A stretch of 62,203 bases of DNA from Candidatus Jingweiarchaeum tengchongense (GTDB lineage Archaea > Nanobdellota > Nanobdellia > Jingweiarchaeales > Jingweiarchaeaceae), in the NCBI GenBank assembly GCA_025920705.1, contig JAPDLJ010000006.1, positions 1-62,203 of the forward strand. Direction: 5' to 3'. The translations under genes were made by a program, and so were the position numbers. Each line of letters starts with the position of its first letter. Position 1 is the stretch's first letter. Of this stretch, positions 1-8,985 are shown in pieces. The notes below the pieces were generated by a model. The model had not been told where the DNA came from. It was given only the letters and a program-made list of their open reading frames with translations, and made no database searches.

Positions 1-330
1 TTAAATTGTTTGATTTTTGTAAAAAATTGGTTTGGGGTATGGATTATTTTATATAATTGGTTTTCTGGGACAAACAAAAAATGAAATTGATAAACAGCTT
101 AAAATTTTAAAAGAGTATAACGTATGGAATTATGTGTATGTTCATTTTCTAGGGACGCTCGAGTATGAAAGATTAAAGATAGTATGGTCGAAAAAGATTA
201 TTCAAAGTATGATTGCATTCATCAAGTAATAAAAACAGATATCCTTGATGGTTATATTAAAAAAGTAGTAATACACGAGTACATAAATTACTTAATCAGT
301 CAATTATTGGATAAATTGAGAGAAGGATAA
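1..330 (+). pseudogene. Frameshifted C-terminal remnant of a radical-SAM (B12-binding type) protein
   Basis: Three reading frames in succession give one continuous radical-SAM tail. Frame 3 (from base 3) reads KLFDFCKK, frame 2 (about 23-178) reads IGLGYGLFYIIGFLGQT and an acidic-helical stretch, and frame 1 (about 182-330) reads DYSKYDCIHQVIKT and a helical end closing at a TAA. The segments 'IIGF.GQT' and 'DYSKYD..H.VI.T' resemble the end of the radical-SAM barrel and the following segment in B12-binding radical-SAM enzymes. The CxxxCxxC cluster motif would lie before the window. The two shifts suggest decay; assembly errors in A/T runs are the alternative. Family assignment is from motif memory. 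Confidence 0.55.
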
Positions 331-347
331 AATAAATCAAAATATAA

Positions 348-1520
348 CTAAATTAACCCCAAGTCTCTTGCAGTGATTATTGTGAGCTTCTTTGAAAACA
401 AGTTACTGCGCATTGCAACAATGTAACTCACACCGATTTCTTCACATTGTCTCAAAAAATCAGGTATGATCTGACCATCCATTATTATCACGTCTACATT
501 GTCGAGATTTCTTATTGTTGTTCTTAGCTCTTTCAATGGTACCTTTCCTAAGATATTCATATTCTTATCTAAGATGTACGCGCCTTTCGTTCCGATTAGT
601 TCCTCTAACATCCGCTTGAACTCTTTTTGTTTCTCCGGATCTAATTTAATCTCTGGTCTATGTTCGACTCTCTCTTCTCTTGCCTCTTCTTTAAACTCGG
701 CTTTTATTTGTTCTACTGGTACTCTTGCCCTCAATGCTTTGTGTATCTCCTTCTTTGTTAACTCCTCAACTTCCTTACCTGGTGGTGCTCTTGCTACGTA
801 ATCAATTTCAGCAATGTCTAAGAGCTGTTTGATAATAAGATCCCCACCCCTATCACCATCACAAAAAACTGTTGTTGTTTTTGTTTGACAGAGGTCGACA
901 ATTGTCTTTGGAATTGATGTTCCATTCAATCCAATCACATTTTTTATTCCATTTTTTAACAAATTGATCACATCTGCTCTTCCTTCTACGATGATTATTT
1001 CATCACTTTCATTTATCCCTGGTCCGGCTGGCAATCTATCTGTTCCATATTCTATAATTTCCAATGCTCTTACACTCCTCTTAACCTCTTCGGTGAGCTC
1101 ACTTGAATCCGGCATTGTTTTTTCTATCATCGTTTTCAATAGCTCCTTTGCCCTGTCTGCCACATAACTCCTCTTACTTATCCTCACATCTTCTATGTTT
1201 GAAATTGTAATTCTTGCATTGCAAGGTCCTATTCTTTGTATTGTTTCCAGCGCAGCTGCAACGATTGCTGTCTCTGCTTTGTCAAGCGTTGAAGGAATCA
1301 TGATAGTGCCAGTGGTCTTACCTGTCTTCACATCCAATTCAACTTCTATCCTACCAATCCTTCCTGATTTCTGTAGCTCCCTTAATTCTAAATCTGTACC
1401 TAATAAACCTTCAGTCTGACCAAATATCGCTCCAATTACATCTGGCTTTTCTACGACCCCATCTGCCTGCAGAAAAGCATGTATAATATATTTTGCAGAA
1501 ATAGGAGCAATTTTTCCCAT
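348..1520 (-). CDS. dnaG: Archaeal DnaG-type primase
   Basis: A 390-residue protein with the archaeal DnaG layout: a conserved N-terminal domain (MGKIAPISAKYI), a central Toprim domain and a short C-terminal domain. The Toprim signature is visible as IIIVEGRADV (catalytic Glu about residue 179) and DGDRGGD (about 221-227), the expected metal-binding acidic residues. In other archaea DnaG synthesises primers in vitro and is also found with the RNA exosome. I chose the ATG at 1520 because GAGGTGATT lies just upstream as a Shine-Dalgarno site; a start 9 bases earlier is possible. It follows another Toprim gene whose reading frame runs on into it. Confidence 0.95.
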   Translation of the reverse strand: MGKIAPISAKYIIHAFLQADGVVEKPDVIGAIFGQTEGLLGTDLELRELQKSGRIGRIEVELDVKTGKTTGTIMIPSTLDKAETAIVAAALETIQRIGPCNARITISNIEDVRISKRSYVADRAKELLKTMIEKTMPDSSELTEEVKRSVRALEIIEYGTDRLPAGPGINESDEIIIVEGRADVINLLKNGIKNVIGLNGTSIPKTIVDLCQTKTTTVFCDGDRGGDLIIKQLLDIAEIDYVARAPPGKEVEELTKKEIHKALRARVPVEQIKAEFKEEAREERVEHRPEIKLDPEKQKEFKRMLEELIGTKGAYILDKNMNILGKVPLKELRTTIRNLDNVDVIIMDGQIIPDFLRQCEEIGVSYIVAMRSNLFSKKLTIITARDLGLI

Positions 1521-1902
1521 GACAATCACCTCTATTCAGATTTCTAATCCTTTTTATTATTCCCTCTATTTGTCTTATCTCAGTCTTACTTAACTCTTTA
1601 TAAAATGTTAAATCCACTTTTACACCTTCCTTTTCAAATGCTGAAAGAAGTTGGGTAAGTTTTTTTCTTCCTTCTCTGTCCAAATCTGGTAAAAGTATCA
1701 CTTCTTTATTCTTACTTGCAATCTCCTCAACGAAATCAACGATGGATTTCCTTGAAATTGAGCGAACATTAAAAACACCCAACTTCTCTAGCGCTTCTTT
1801 ATCTTTTTCTCCCTCAACAACCACGATTTTATTTTTTGATACGTCAATCAGTTTTTCTATGAGATTGTTAATAGTTTCGATTTCATTCATTTTGTTGCCC
1901 AT
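1411..1902 (-). CDS. Small Toprim-domain protein (UPF0292-like)
   Basis: About the first 130 residues form a stand-alone Toprim fold: IVVVEGEKDKEALEKLG carries the conserved Glu and LLPDLDREGRK carries the DxD-type acidic pair. This matches the small archaeal primase-like Toprim family (UPF0292), whose role is unknown. The family normally ends soon after the 'EIRQIEG' segment. Here the frame continues about 110 bases into dnaG, adding a tail that looks like the out-of-frame shadow of dnaG. A one-base shift near 1533 would end it at a TAG just before the dnaG ribosome site. The start is uncertain: GTG 1917, ATG 1902 or ATG 1890. Confidence 0.8.
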   Translation of the reverse strand: MGNKMNEIETINNLIEKLIDVSKNKIVVVEGEKDKEALEKLGVFNVRSISRKSIVDFVEEIASKNKEVILLPDLDREGRKKLTQLLSAFEKEGVKVDLTFYKELSKTEIRQIEGIIKRIRNLNRGDCHGKNCSYFCKIYYTCFSAGRWGRRKARCNWSDIWSD

Positions 1903-2013
1903 CACACTATCAAGCACGCATCATTTTTTTGTGCCTGTACCTTCGTGATGGGCTCTTATTATTTTAAAAAACAAGCATTAAAAAACTTTTTGATTTAAGA
2001 GATTTAAGAAGAC

Positions 2014-2517
2014 TTACATAAACCTAGCTAAATTGAAGAATGATTTCGTTTCGTTTTCTACTGTGTACATTTCATCAACAATTCTTTTCTTATAAGATTC
2101 AAATGTCGGTTTGTACAAGTACCTGTCATAAATACCCTTCACGAACTTCAAAAAAGGTGATGTCTCCCATCGATCTAAGTAATCAGTAACCAATCTCGCA
2201 GTGAATGTTACTTCAATCTCGCCACTATCAGCAGTTGTAGTTACCCCTTCTTTCTGTACTTGTACCTTTCTTAGGTCAATTACAAGTATCCTTGCTTTAA
2301 TCAAAAATCTTGTGTAATCATCTATATTCTTATAACAGTTCCAAATTACTTCTACTTCCTGTGCTTCTGGCTTTTCCTTGTGCCTATACTTTTCTTCATC
2401 GATCGTATAGCCCAATGTTTTGAATGTATCAATAAAGAATCTGTAAAAATCGCCGAAACTGAATATCCCTCTAAATCTCACCTTTGATTCAGGTACAATT
2501 ATTGTTTCCTCAGCCAT
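2014..2517 (-). CDS. Conserved hypothetical protein of a DPANN-type family
   Basis: A 167-residue soluble protein with no signal peptide or membrane segment. It has an aromatic-rich N-terminal helix (FGDFYRFFIDTFKTLGY), an acidic/basic middle, beta-rich segments, and the motif WETSPFLKFVKGIYDRY before a C-terminal helix ending NLARFM. I recognise the general pattern (EVEVIW..., then FLKF..GIYDRY) from uncharacterised proteins common in DPANN archaea, but no function is known to me. It is flanked on the same strand by the CBS/zinc gene upstream and the Toprim gene downstream, with short gaps. The ATG at 2517 is the only good start. Confidence 0.8.
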   Translation of the reverse strand: MAEETIIVPESKVRFRGIFSFGDFYRFFIDTFKTLGYTIDEEKYRHKEKPEAQEVEVIWNCYKNIDDYTRFLIKARILVIDLRKVQVQKEGVTTTADSGEIEVTFTARLVTDYLDRWETSPFLKFVKGIYDRYLYKPTFESYKKRIVDEMYTVENETKSFFNLARFM

Positions 2518-2552
2518 AAATTAATCATAGACATAGAAACTTAAAAATCTTG

Positions 2553-3107
2553 CTAATCCAAACTTGATTTGCAATCATTACAAATAAACATACCTCGGGA
2601 CTCAATTAACTCATCGGTGTAATTCCCACAAATTTCGCATGTGCCTGGATGTCTCATTTTACCACTAACCAGCCGCTTAATATCTGGCTCTCTAATTTTA
2701 ATTTTCTCAATTAATACATCGATTAAACTTGGCTCTATTTTTAATAGATCTTTTTCAGTTACTATTCCTTTTAATACACCGTTATCAATTACGGGCAACC
2801 TTCGCACCCCTTTCTCATTCATTAATTTTGCAATGTCATAAAGATCTGTGTTTGAGCTAATGGAAATCACATTTGTTGTCATTATATCCTTAACCTTGAT
2901 CTTCCTGAAATCTTTTCCCTTTGCAATCACTTTTTGTATAATATCTTTTTCTGTTAATATTCCAAGTAATTTGTTTTTTTCAATTACAAGAAGACTACCA
3001 ACATTTTCTTTTATCATTTTCCTAGCAGCATTCATCACATTCACATCTGGGTTTATTTTCACTGGATGCCTAGTCATCGCATCCTTTGCAGTTATTCCGT
3101 ATTTCAT
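2553..3107 (-). CDS. CBS-domain pair protein with C-terminal zinc ribbon
   Basis: A 184-residue protein. Two CBS repeats occupy about residues 8-125: AKDAMTRHPVKINPDVNV with GILTEKDII, then VKDIMTTNVISISSNTDL with GIVTEKDLL. CBS pairs bind adenosyl ligands such as AMP, ATP or SAM and act as sensors. The C-terminus holds a four-cysteine zinc site, CEICGNYTDELIESRG...CNDC. This arrangement suggests an energy- or SAM-sensing regulator, but neither partner nor ligand can be read from sequence. It lies 31 bases after aCPSF1 on the same strand. Confidence 0.85.
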   Translation of the reverse strand: MKYGITAKDAMTRHPVKINPDVNVMNAARKMIKENVGSLLVIEKNKLLGILTEKDIIQKVIAKGKDFRKIKVKDIMTTNVISISSNTDLYDIAKLMNEKGVRRLPVIDNGVLKGIVTEKDLLKIEPSLIDVLIEKIKIREPDIKRLVSGKMRHPGTCEICGNYTDELIESRGMFICNDCKSSLD

Positions 3108-3138
3108 AATAAAAGAAGAATTATTTAGAAATAAAAAT

Positions 3139-5037
3139 TTATCTTATCCTCAATACGTCTAAATTTCTAGGTACATTTGTCTCAATTTTGAATAATTTAT
3201 GTAAGGTACTTGCTAAATCCAAACATTTTGAATTTTCACCATGATTCACAATTATCCTTTTTGGTTTGGGCTCAAGCCTCTTCACAAAATTTATTAATTG
3301 CTCCCTGTCACTATGACCACTGTATCCTTCAATTGTATAAATACTAAGTTTAACAGGTAAAAGCTCTGTCTTTCCTTCGATCTCCATCGGTATTTCCCTA
3401 ACACCTTTCTGTATTTCTCTACCCAAGGAGCCTTCTGCTTGATACGAGACAAAAATTAATGCATTATTTGGGTTATCTGCAAGCTCCTTCAAATAAAACA
3501 CTGATGGGCCTCCAACTAACATACCAGATGTTGCAAGTATCACACAAGGTCCTTTTTCTTCAATCACTTTCTTCCTTTCTTCTTGTGAACCAATACGAAA
3601 AAAGCAGGAGGATAAGAATGGGTTGTAATTTCGATGGAATATGAGTTTCCTCACAGACCTATTCATCATCTCAGGATAAGTAGTATGTATCGCAGTAATG
3701 TCCCAAACCATGCCATCAACGAAAATTGGGATTTCTTTTATTTTACCATGTCTTATTGCTTCCTCAAGGACAAGCATTACCTCCTGTGCTCTACCTCCAC
3801 CAAGCACAGGAATCAGAATTTTTCCACCTTTTTTTATTGTGTCATTAACAATATTTATCAAGAATTCATCGCACTCCTTTCTTGTTGGCTGTACATCATC
3901 TGCACCACCATATGTGCTTTCGATTATTAATGTCTCCAATCGTTGAAAATTACATAGTGCTGCTTCAAGTAGTTTCGTCCTTGAGAATTTGAAATCCGAA
4001 GTATATAAGATATTGTGAAAACCATCGCCAATGTTTAAATGTATGAGCGATGATCCTAAAATATGGCCAGCATTATGTAAAGTGATCCTAATGTCTGAAG
4101 TAATATCAGAGACTTCATCGTATTTAAGTGTGACTGAGTGTTTTATCATTTCATTTATGTCTTTACTTGAGTAAATTGGTTTCTTTGCTTCTGACATTGA
4201 AACATCAATGTAATCTAATTGCAATAGTGTCATCACATCTCTTGTTGCTTCTGTACAATATACTGGCCCTCTGTATCCCAGTTTATATAAGTAAGGTAAA
4301 AATCCGCAGTGGTCTAAATGGCTATGAGAAATCACGACTGCATCTAGTTCCTCAATTTCAAACTCAGGAACATCGAGATATGGGTAGGCATGTTCAGTCG
4401 ATGCCACATTAACGCCACAATCCAATAATACTTTACTTTTTGGTGTTTGCAAAAATAAACAACTCCTACCCACTTCCCTGAATCCACCCAAGCAAGCCAG
4501 TCTTATCCAATACTTTGAATTTCGCTTCCATCCAGAATATATTTTTTTCCCTATTTTATTCAAGAAGTGTCTCCTGTATTCTGAATTCTTGAAAAGAACC
4601 TCTCTTATCGTCCTGACTAAGTTACTTTTTATTGATGGGCTCCTCCTGATCCGTGGCACCCAAAGTGTTCTTTGAAAGATCTGTTTCATTATGTTCCCAT
4701 TTTTACCAATTACAATGCCTGGTTTCTCTGCCTCTATTATCACAATGCTTCGCTTTGAATCAAACCAAATATCAGCTAGATTTGCATCTTTGGGAATTAA
4801 TGACAGAATCACTTCTCTAGCTTTTTCCTCATTCATGAGGATGTTAGTATCTGGTCTTATCTCAACCCTTTTCTTTAATTTATCCACAATTTTTTTTATT
4901 ACATCTTTACTATCAAAAAGGAATGTTTTATTTTTGCTGTACAAAACGACATTGGCACCCTCGAAACAGTAATCAGTAATCATTGCTCCTCTTGGCAATT
5001 CTTCCTTGATTTTAGAAATTATTTCCTTCTCTTCCAT
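3139..5037 (-). CDS. fttA: aCPSF1/FttA beta-CASP ribonuclease (transcription termination factor)
   Basis: About 632 residues. The order is N-terminal KH domains (GXXG loop GKNG about residue 111), a metallo-beta-lactamase domain with the zinc motif HSHLDHCG (about 238-245), a beta-CASP insertion, and the closing metallo-beta-lactamase part with GYSGHSDR and a near-C-terminal NHGE. This is the standard architecture of archaeal CPSF1, which cleaves RNA behind U-rich sites and ends transcription. The start could also be the TTG at 5049. The gene begins just after psmB on the same strand, so co-transcription is likely. Confidence 0.95.
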   Translation of the reverse strand: MEEKEIISKIKEELPRGAMITDYCFEGANVVLYSKNKTFLFDSKDVIKKIVDKLKKRVEIRPDTNILMNEEKAREVILSLIPKDANLADIWFDSKRSIVIIEAEKPGIVIGKNGNIMKQIFQRTLWVPRIRRSPSIKSNLVRTIREVLFKNSEYRRHFLNKIGKKIYSGWKRNSKYWIRLACLGGFREVGRSCLFLQTPKSKVLLDCGVNVASTEHAYPYLDVPEFEIEELDAVVISHSHLDHCGFLPYLYKLGYRGPVYCTEATRDVMTLLQLDYIDVSMSEAKKPIYSSKDINEMIKHSVTLKYDEVSDITSDIRITLHNAGHILGSSLIHLNIGDGFHNILYTSDFKFSRTKLLEAALCNFQRLETLIIESTYGGADDVQPTRKECDEFLINIVNDTIKKGGKILIPVLGGGRAQEVMLVLEEAIRHGKIKEIPIFVDGMVWDITAIHTTYPEMMNRSVRKLIFHRNYNPFLSSCFFRIGSQEERKKVIEEKGPCVILATSGMLVGGPSVFYLKELADNPNNALIFVSYQAEGSLGREIQKGVREIPMEIEGKTELLPVKLSIYTIEGYSGHSDREQLINFVKRLEPKPKRIIVNHGENSKCLDLASTLHKLFKIETNVPRNLDVLRIR

Positions 5038-5055
5038 CTCAAAAACCAAGAACTT

Positions 5056-5721
5056 TCACTTTGATAGAATTTTATTTACTTCTTTCTCATCCAATCGCTT
5101 AAAACCTTGTTTTGTAATTGTAACGACATCAATTCCATTTCCTGAGTAAACATCCCTTTGCATTGCTGCATTTACTGCCTTCACCGCTAATTTTATTCCT
5201 TCTTCTAGGCTCATTCCTTCCTTGTAACCTTCTTCTAGAACTCCGTATGCGATTACGCTACCTGATCCTGTCGATATGTACTTGTCTTCTACGCTTCCGC
5301 CATCTGCTGCTAAGGAAAAGAGGTGAAATCCTGTTTCATCTACGCCACCGAGTAAGATTTGGACGTAATATGGAAATGGTGACATTCGATTATTGAACAA
5401 AATGTGGCTAAGTAATGTACATGCTGCTTTTACGCTTGGTTTTTTCTGTTTCCTAACCTTGTATAACTCCATCTCAATTTTTAAAAACTTGGCTAAAAGT
5501 TGAGCATCCCCAACCAATCCTGCCATCGTCAATGCAATTCTATCCGTAACCTCAAATATTTTTTCAAAAACCTTGTGTGCAATCAAATAATCCATAGTCA
5601 CTCTTTTGTCGGCTGCAAAAACAATACCGTCTTTCGTAACAATGCCAAGTGTTGTAGTACCTGTCTTCATTAATCCCTTCATCTCTTCCTTTGTCATTCT
5701 CAAACCCCAATCAGAATTCAT
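5056..5721 (-). CDS. psmB: Proteasome beta subunit
   Basis: A 221-residue precursor with a 21-residue propeptide ending MKTG and a mature N-terminal threonine (TTTLGIVTKDG). Counting from that threonine, Thr1, Asp17 and Lys33 are all present, so the subunit should be catalytically competent after self-cleavage. It would form the inner rings of the 20S proteasome; no alpha subunit is in this window. The start at 5721 is supported by a TATA-like box about 26 bases upstream, which fits a leaderless transcript. It is followed closely by aCPSF1. Confidence 0.96.
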   Translation of the reverse strand: MNSDWGLRMTKEEMKGLMKTGTTTLGIVTKDGIVFAADKRVTMDYLIAHKVFEKIFEVTDRIALTMAGLVGDAQLLAKFLKIEMELYKVRKQKKPSVKAACTLLSHILFNNRMSPFPYYVQILLGGVDETGFHLFSLAADGGSVEDKYISTGSGSVIAYGVLEEGYKEGMSLEEGIKLAVKAVNAAMQRDVYSGNGIDVVTITKQGFKRLDEKEVNKILSK

Positions 5722-5740
5722 CTTTTTTTATGATTTAGGT

Positions 5741-5749
5741 ATTTATAAG
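5741..5749 (-). promoter_or_regulatory. TATA box of psmB (leaderless promoter)
   Basis: On the minus strand CTTATAAATA lies about 26 bases upstream of the psmB ATG, so transcription should start at or next to the start codon. It probably drives psmB-fttA and perhaps the following CBS gene. Confidence 0.6.
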
Positions 5750-5769
5750 GGTTTCTACTGGACAATCCA

Positions 5770-6639
5770 TCAAACTTTTTTGTTATTGTTAAATCTTTCC
5801 CAGCAGTATGGTGTGTAATTTGTAAGTGTATCTATATACGCAAGCAAATTCGCACTCGATTCAATCAAAATTGCAATCAGAATCATTGGTATCTCAGATG
5901 GATTTGTGGCGATGACTCTGGACAATTCATAAATTACATTGCGCAGCCTCATTGAAACGTCTATTTTCATTTGTTTGAGTTGTATGTAGCCTCTTGCAAT
6001 TCTTCTCCTTTGTTTTAAGAGTTTTGAAATTGAACTTGGGGTATGCATAAAAGTAATTGCTTTTGGTTCATATAAAATCCGATAATTCCTTTTCTCTATC
6101 ATTCCCTCAATGTAACCATCATCATTTATTATATTCTGAGGAATCTTGCGCAAAATTCCGTTTCTTATTGCACACATCTCGCCACTCAATTTTGGATGTG
6201 TGAGTGATACGCGATGATGTAATTCCCAAATCAATTTACCAATGTTGCTAATACAATCATCTTGTTTATTTATCGGAAGTGGTCTACCTCCAACTCCACC
6301 AACGTCTTTATCTTCAAAATGTTTAAGAAGTAGATTTATACTATCTTTTTTCGGTAAGTTATCTCCTGAGACCAGAACAATAAATTCCCCTCTTGCTTTT
6401 TTTAATATTAAATTGATTGCGCTTGCCTTCCCCATCCTCTTTTTCTCATGTATCAGTTCTATCTTATTACTTTTTGATTGAAACCCTTTGACAATCTTTA
6501 TTGTGTTGTCATTTCCACCAGCCACAATTAAAATTTTATTCAATTTAAAAATGAAATTTTCATTCAGTAAAAAGGATAAAAGTTTCCCGATGTTCTTTTC
6601 TTCATTGTAAGCACAAATACCAATTGTAAATGATTTCAT
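5770..6639 (-). CDS. Family 2 glycosyltransferase, membrane-associated
   Basis: 289 residues from the chosen ATG. The GT-A nucleotide-binding part shows the usual GT2 opening (ICAYNEEKNIGKLL), a diphosphate-binding segment (VAGGNDNT), a basic KRMGKASAIN stretch and an SGDN metal motif near residue 93. A QRRRIARG segment resembles the QxxRW region of processive or lipid-linked GT2 enzymes. The C-terminus has one or two hydrophobic helices, so it probably works at the membrane. It begins one base after the UbiA-like gene, so the two likely act together, perhaps glycosylating a polyprenyl or lipid product. The substrate is unknown. Confidence 0.85.
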   Translation of the reverse strand: MKSFTIGICAYNEEKNIGKLLSFLLNENFIFKLNKILIVAGGNDNTIKIVKGFQSKSNKIELIHEKKRMGKASAINLILKKARGEFIVLVSGDNLPKKDSINLLLKHFEDKDVGGVGGRPLPINKQDDCISNIGKLIWELHHRVSLTHPKLSGEMCAIRNGILRKIPQNIINDDGYIEGMIEKRNYRILYEPKAITFMHTPSSISKLLKQRRRIARGYIQLKQMKIDVSMRLRNVIYELSRVIATNPSEIPMILIAILIESSANLLAYIDTLTNYTPYCWERFNNNKKV

Positions 6640-6640
6640 A

Positions 6641-7474
6641 TTAATAACCAATATTTAATAAGAGATATAGTCCCCATTCATAGATACCATAAACATTATC
6701 GCGTAAATACTGTAAATTTGTCATCCTGTTTATTTTTCTGATCTTGTTGTATCTAAGTAAATTAAAAACGAACATCACAATAAAGAATTGATTTAAATTT
6801 TGAAAAATAAAAATGGATATGAATGCAATCAAGATATAGATTAGCAATAGATTTTTCAAAGTTGCGATTGTTTGATTGAATCCAAGAAATATAGCTGTCG
6901 TTATCCTACCACTTTTCTTGTCTTTTTTGAAATGTGCTAGTTGGTGTAAAAGTTCATGAAATAGAAAATAAGTAAATGTGATGAAGAGAAAGAGAATAGT
7001 CCTATTATTCAGCTTTTCATTAAAGAAGAAATAAGCTTGCAAATAAAGCACAGAAAAGATAGTACAATTCATTAAAACATCAATTATAGTGTGGTCACGA
7101 AACCTTGGTGGACATGAGTAAAGTGTTGATAGCACGATGAAGAGAATAATGAGTGTTAAGAATGTGTTATTGTATTTGATAGGAAGCGTTGGTAATATTA
7201 AAAATAATGGTAGGGTACAAAGTAATAAAATTTGTTTGTCTTTCATTTTTAATGAAGCAATATAATTTTTTTCTTTTGCAATCTTAAAATCAAAGAAGTT
7301 ATTCATCGCAAAGAAATAAGCAAGTAGGAGTGAAGATTGGATTAGATTCAAAAATGCGATCTCGAAAGTTGGAAAAACATTTGTTGTGTATGCGATTAGA
7401 CATAAGCCAAGATTTTTAAACCAATCTTTTATTCTATAAAATTCACATATTTTTTTAATAAGCCTTGGCAACAT
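6641..7474 (-). CDS. UbiA-superfamily prenyltransferase-like membrane protein (divergent)
   Basis: A 277-residue polytopic protein with about seven hydrophobic helices. Two loops correspond to the Asp-rich motifs of UbiA enzymes: NNFFDFKIAKEKNY near residue 58 and HELLHQLAHFKKDKKSGR near 173. In the canonical NDxxDxxxD pattern several acidic positions are changed: motif 1 keeps one Asp, and motif 2 has His at the first two Asp positions but keeps the third. The fold assignment is reasonable; the reaction is not. It overlaps the 3' end of proS by 20 bases and is followed directly by a GT2 gene. Confidence 0.7.
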   Translation of the reverse strand: MLPRLIKKICEFYRIKDWFKNLGLCLIAYTTNVFPTFEIAFLNLIQSSLLLAYFFAMNNFFDFKIAKEKNYIASLKMKDKQILLLCTLPLFLILPTLPIKYNNTFLTLIILFIVLSTLYSCPPRFRDHTIIDVLMNCTIFSVLYLQAYFFFNEKLNNRTILFLFITFTYFLFHELLHQLAHFKKDKKSGRITTAIFLGFNQTIATLKNLLLIYILIAFISIFIFQNLNQFFIVMFVFNLLRYNKIRKINRMTNLQYLRDNVYGIYEWGLYLLLNIGY

Positions 7475-8903
7475 AAACCACTTCTCTTGCTTTTTTGCCG
7501 CAAACTGCGCAGTTCCCTTCTACTTTATCTTTGGAACCTAGAATTTTTCCACGAACCTCTGCGCTGCATACCTCTTTAATTTTGTCAGCGCACTCCTCAC
7601 GCATACAGAATAGTATTTTAACGAATCCTCCCTTCTCTTCTATTACTCGCTTCAAAGCAGCGAGATCGCTTACCTCTCTTATATTTTCTTGTAAAAACTT
7701 TTCTGCTCTATTCCTTAAGTTCTCAAGTATATCACTTGCTATCATTTTAATACTAGCCAACAGTTGACTATCATCGATCTTATCTCTCGTTCTTAAATCC
7801 CTCCTAAAGACAATGCATGAATGTTCTTCAACTTCTTTGGTTCCTATCTCTATTCTTATTGGTACACCTTTCATTTCCCAAAAGTAATATTTTGCTCCTG
7901 GTGTTTTTTCCGTTAAATCTATTTCAGCCCTTATCCCATTCCTTACCAACATATCTCTTATCATCTCACACTTTCTTACTACGATTTCAAATTCTTTTTT
8001 ATTATAAAATATTGGCACGATAATCACTTGAATTGGTGCAATTTCAAATGGGAATATCAAACCATTATTATCCCCGTGTATTGAAATCAATGCGGCAAAT
8101 ATGCGTGAATATGCTGGGCCATAGCAAGTTTGGTAAACATAACCGTAACTGCCGTCTTTTTTCAAATACCTTATATTAAATACCTTTGCAAAGTTTTGGC
8201 CCAATAGATGAGTAGATGGTAGTTGTATCACTTTACCGTCTGGCATCAGTGCATCAGCAGCAAATGTACTGACTGCCCCTTTAAATTTATCCCATGGTGG
8301 ACGTTCAAAAAATAAGAATGGAATTCCAAGTTTTTCGTAGAGAACTTTCTTTGTAATCTCCATATCTTCCTCCACTTGTTTTCTTGCCTCTTCTTCAGTT
8401 GCAAATGCATCGTGCGCCTCAATCCAATGAAATTCCCTAGCCCTGATAAGGGCCCTCGTTGCCTTTGTATCAAATCTAAAAACACTACAATTTTGATAGA
8501 TTTTAATTGGTAGATCAGAATAACCTTGTATCCAATACCTAAACATTGGGTATATTGCTGTTTCGCTCGTTGGCCTAAGTGCAAGCTTTTCTTCTAATTT
8601 TTTCTTTCCACCATGAGTGACCCAAAAAACCTCGGGCTCGAATCCTTTAACATGCTCTTTCTCTTTTCTCAAATTTTTTTCTGGAATCACTGTTGGGAAT
8701 AAAACTGGTCTATGTCCCTTCTCCTCCAATGCAACTTCAAATAATCTCGCTATTTCTCGCAATGGAATCATCATCCATGGTTTATATATAACAAAGCCTT
8801 TCACATCATATCTCAAATCAACCAAATCTGCTTTCTCTAGAATTGTATCATACCATGTTGAGAATGTCTTATTTTTATCAATGTTAAACGTCTCTTCACT
8901 CAT
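7455..8903 (-). CDS. proS: Prolyl-tRNA synthetase (archaeal/eukaryotic type)
   Basis: 482 residues, class II. It has the short archaeal-type architecture without the bacterial editing insertion: catalytic core (RPTSETAIYPMFRYWI as the motif 2 region, REFHWIEAHDAF), anticodon-binding domain, then a C-terminal zinc-type domain with cysteines (FCMREECADK, CAVCGKK) ending in YVAKAY, the typical aromatic C-terminus. GGGTGAGG lies just before the ATG at 8903. It is divergent from metG across an 82-base AT-rich gap. Confidence 0.97.
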   Translation of the reverse strand: MSEETFNIDKNKTFSTWYDTILEKADLVDLRYDVKGFVIYKPWMMIPLREIARLFEVALEEKGHRPVLFPTVIPEKNLRKEKEHVKGFEPEVFWVTHGGKKKLEEKLALRPTSETAIYPMFRYWIQGYSDLPIKIYQNCSVFRFDTKATRALIRAREFHWIEAHDAFATEEEARKQVEEDMEITKKVLYEKLGIPFLFFERPPWDKFKGAVSTFAADALMPDGKVIQLPSTHLLGQNFAKVFNIRYLKKDGSYGYVYQTCYGPAYSRIFAALISIHGDNNGLIFPFEIAPIQVIIVPIFYNKKEFEIVVRKCEMIRDMLVRNGIRAEIDLTEKTPGAKYYFWEMKGVPIRIEIGTKEVEEHSCIVFRRDLRTRDKIDDSQLLASIKMIASDILENLRNRAEKFLQENIREVSDLAALKRVIEEKGGFVKILFCMREECADKIKEVCSAEVRGKILGSKDKVEGNCAVCGKKAREVVYVAKAY

Positions 8904-8985
8904 GGCCTCACCCGTGTATTTATAATCAAATAAATTAATTTAATGTTTAAAAGTTAATTATTTAAAAATATAATCCATTAAATAA

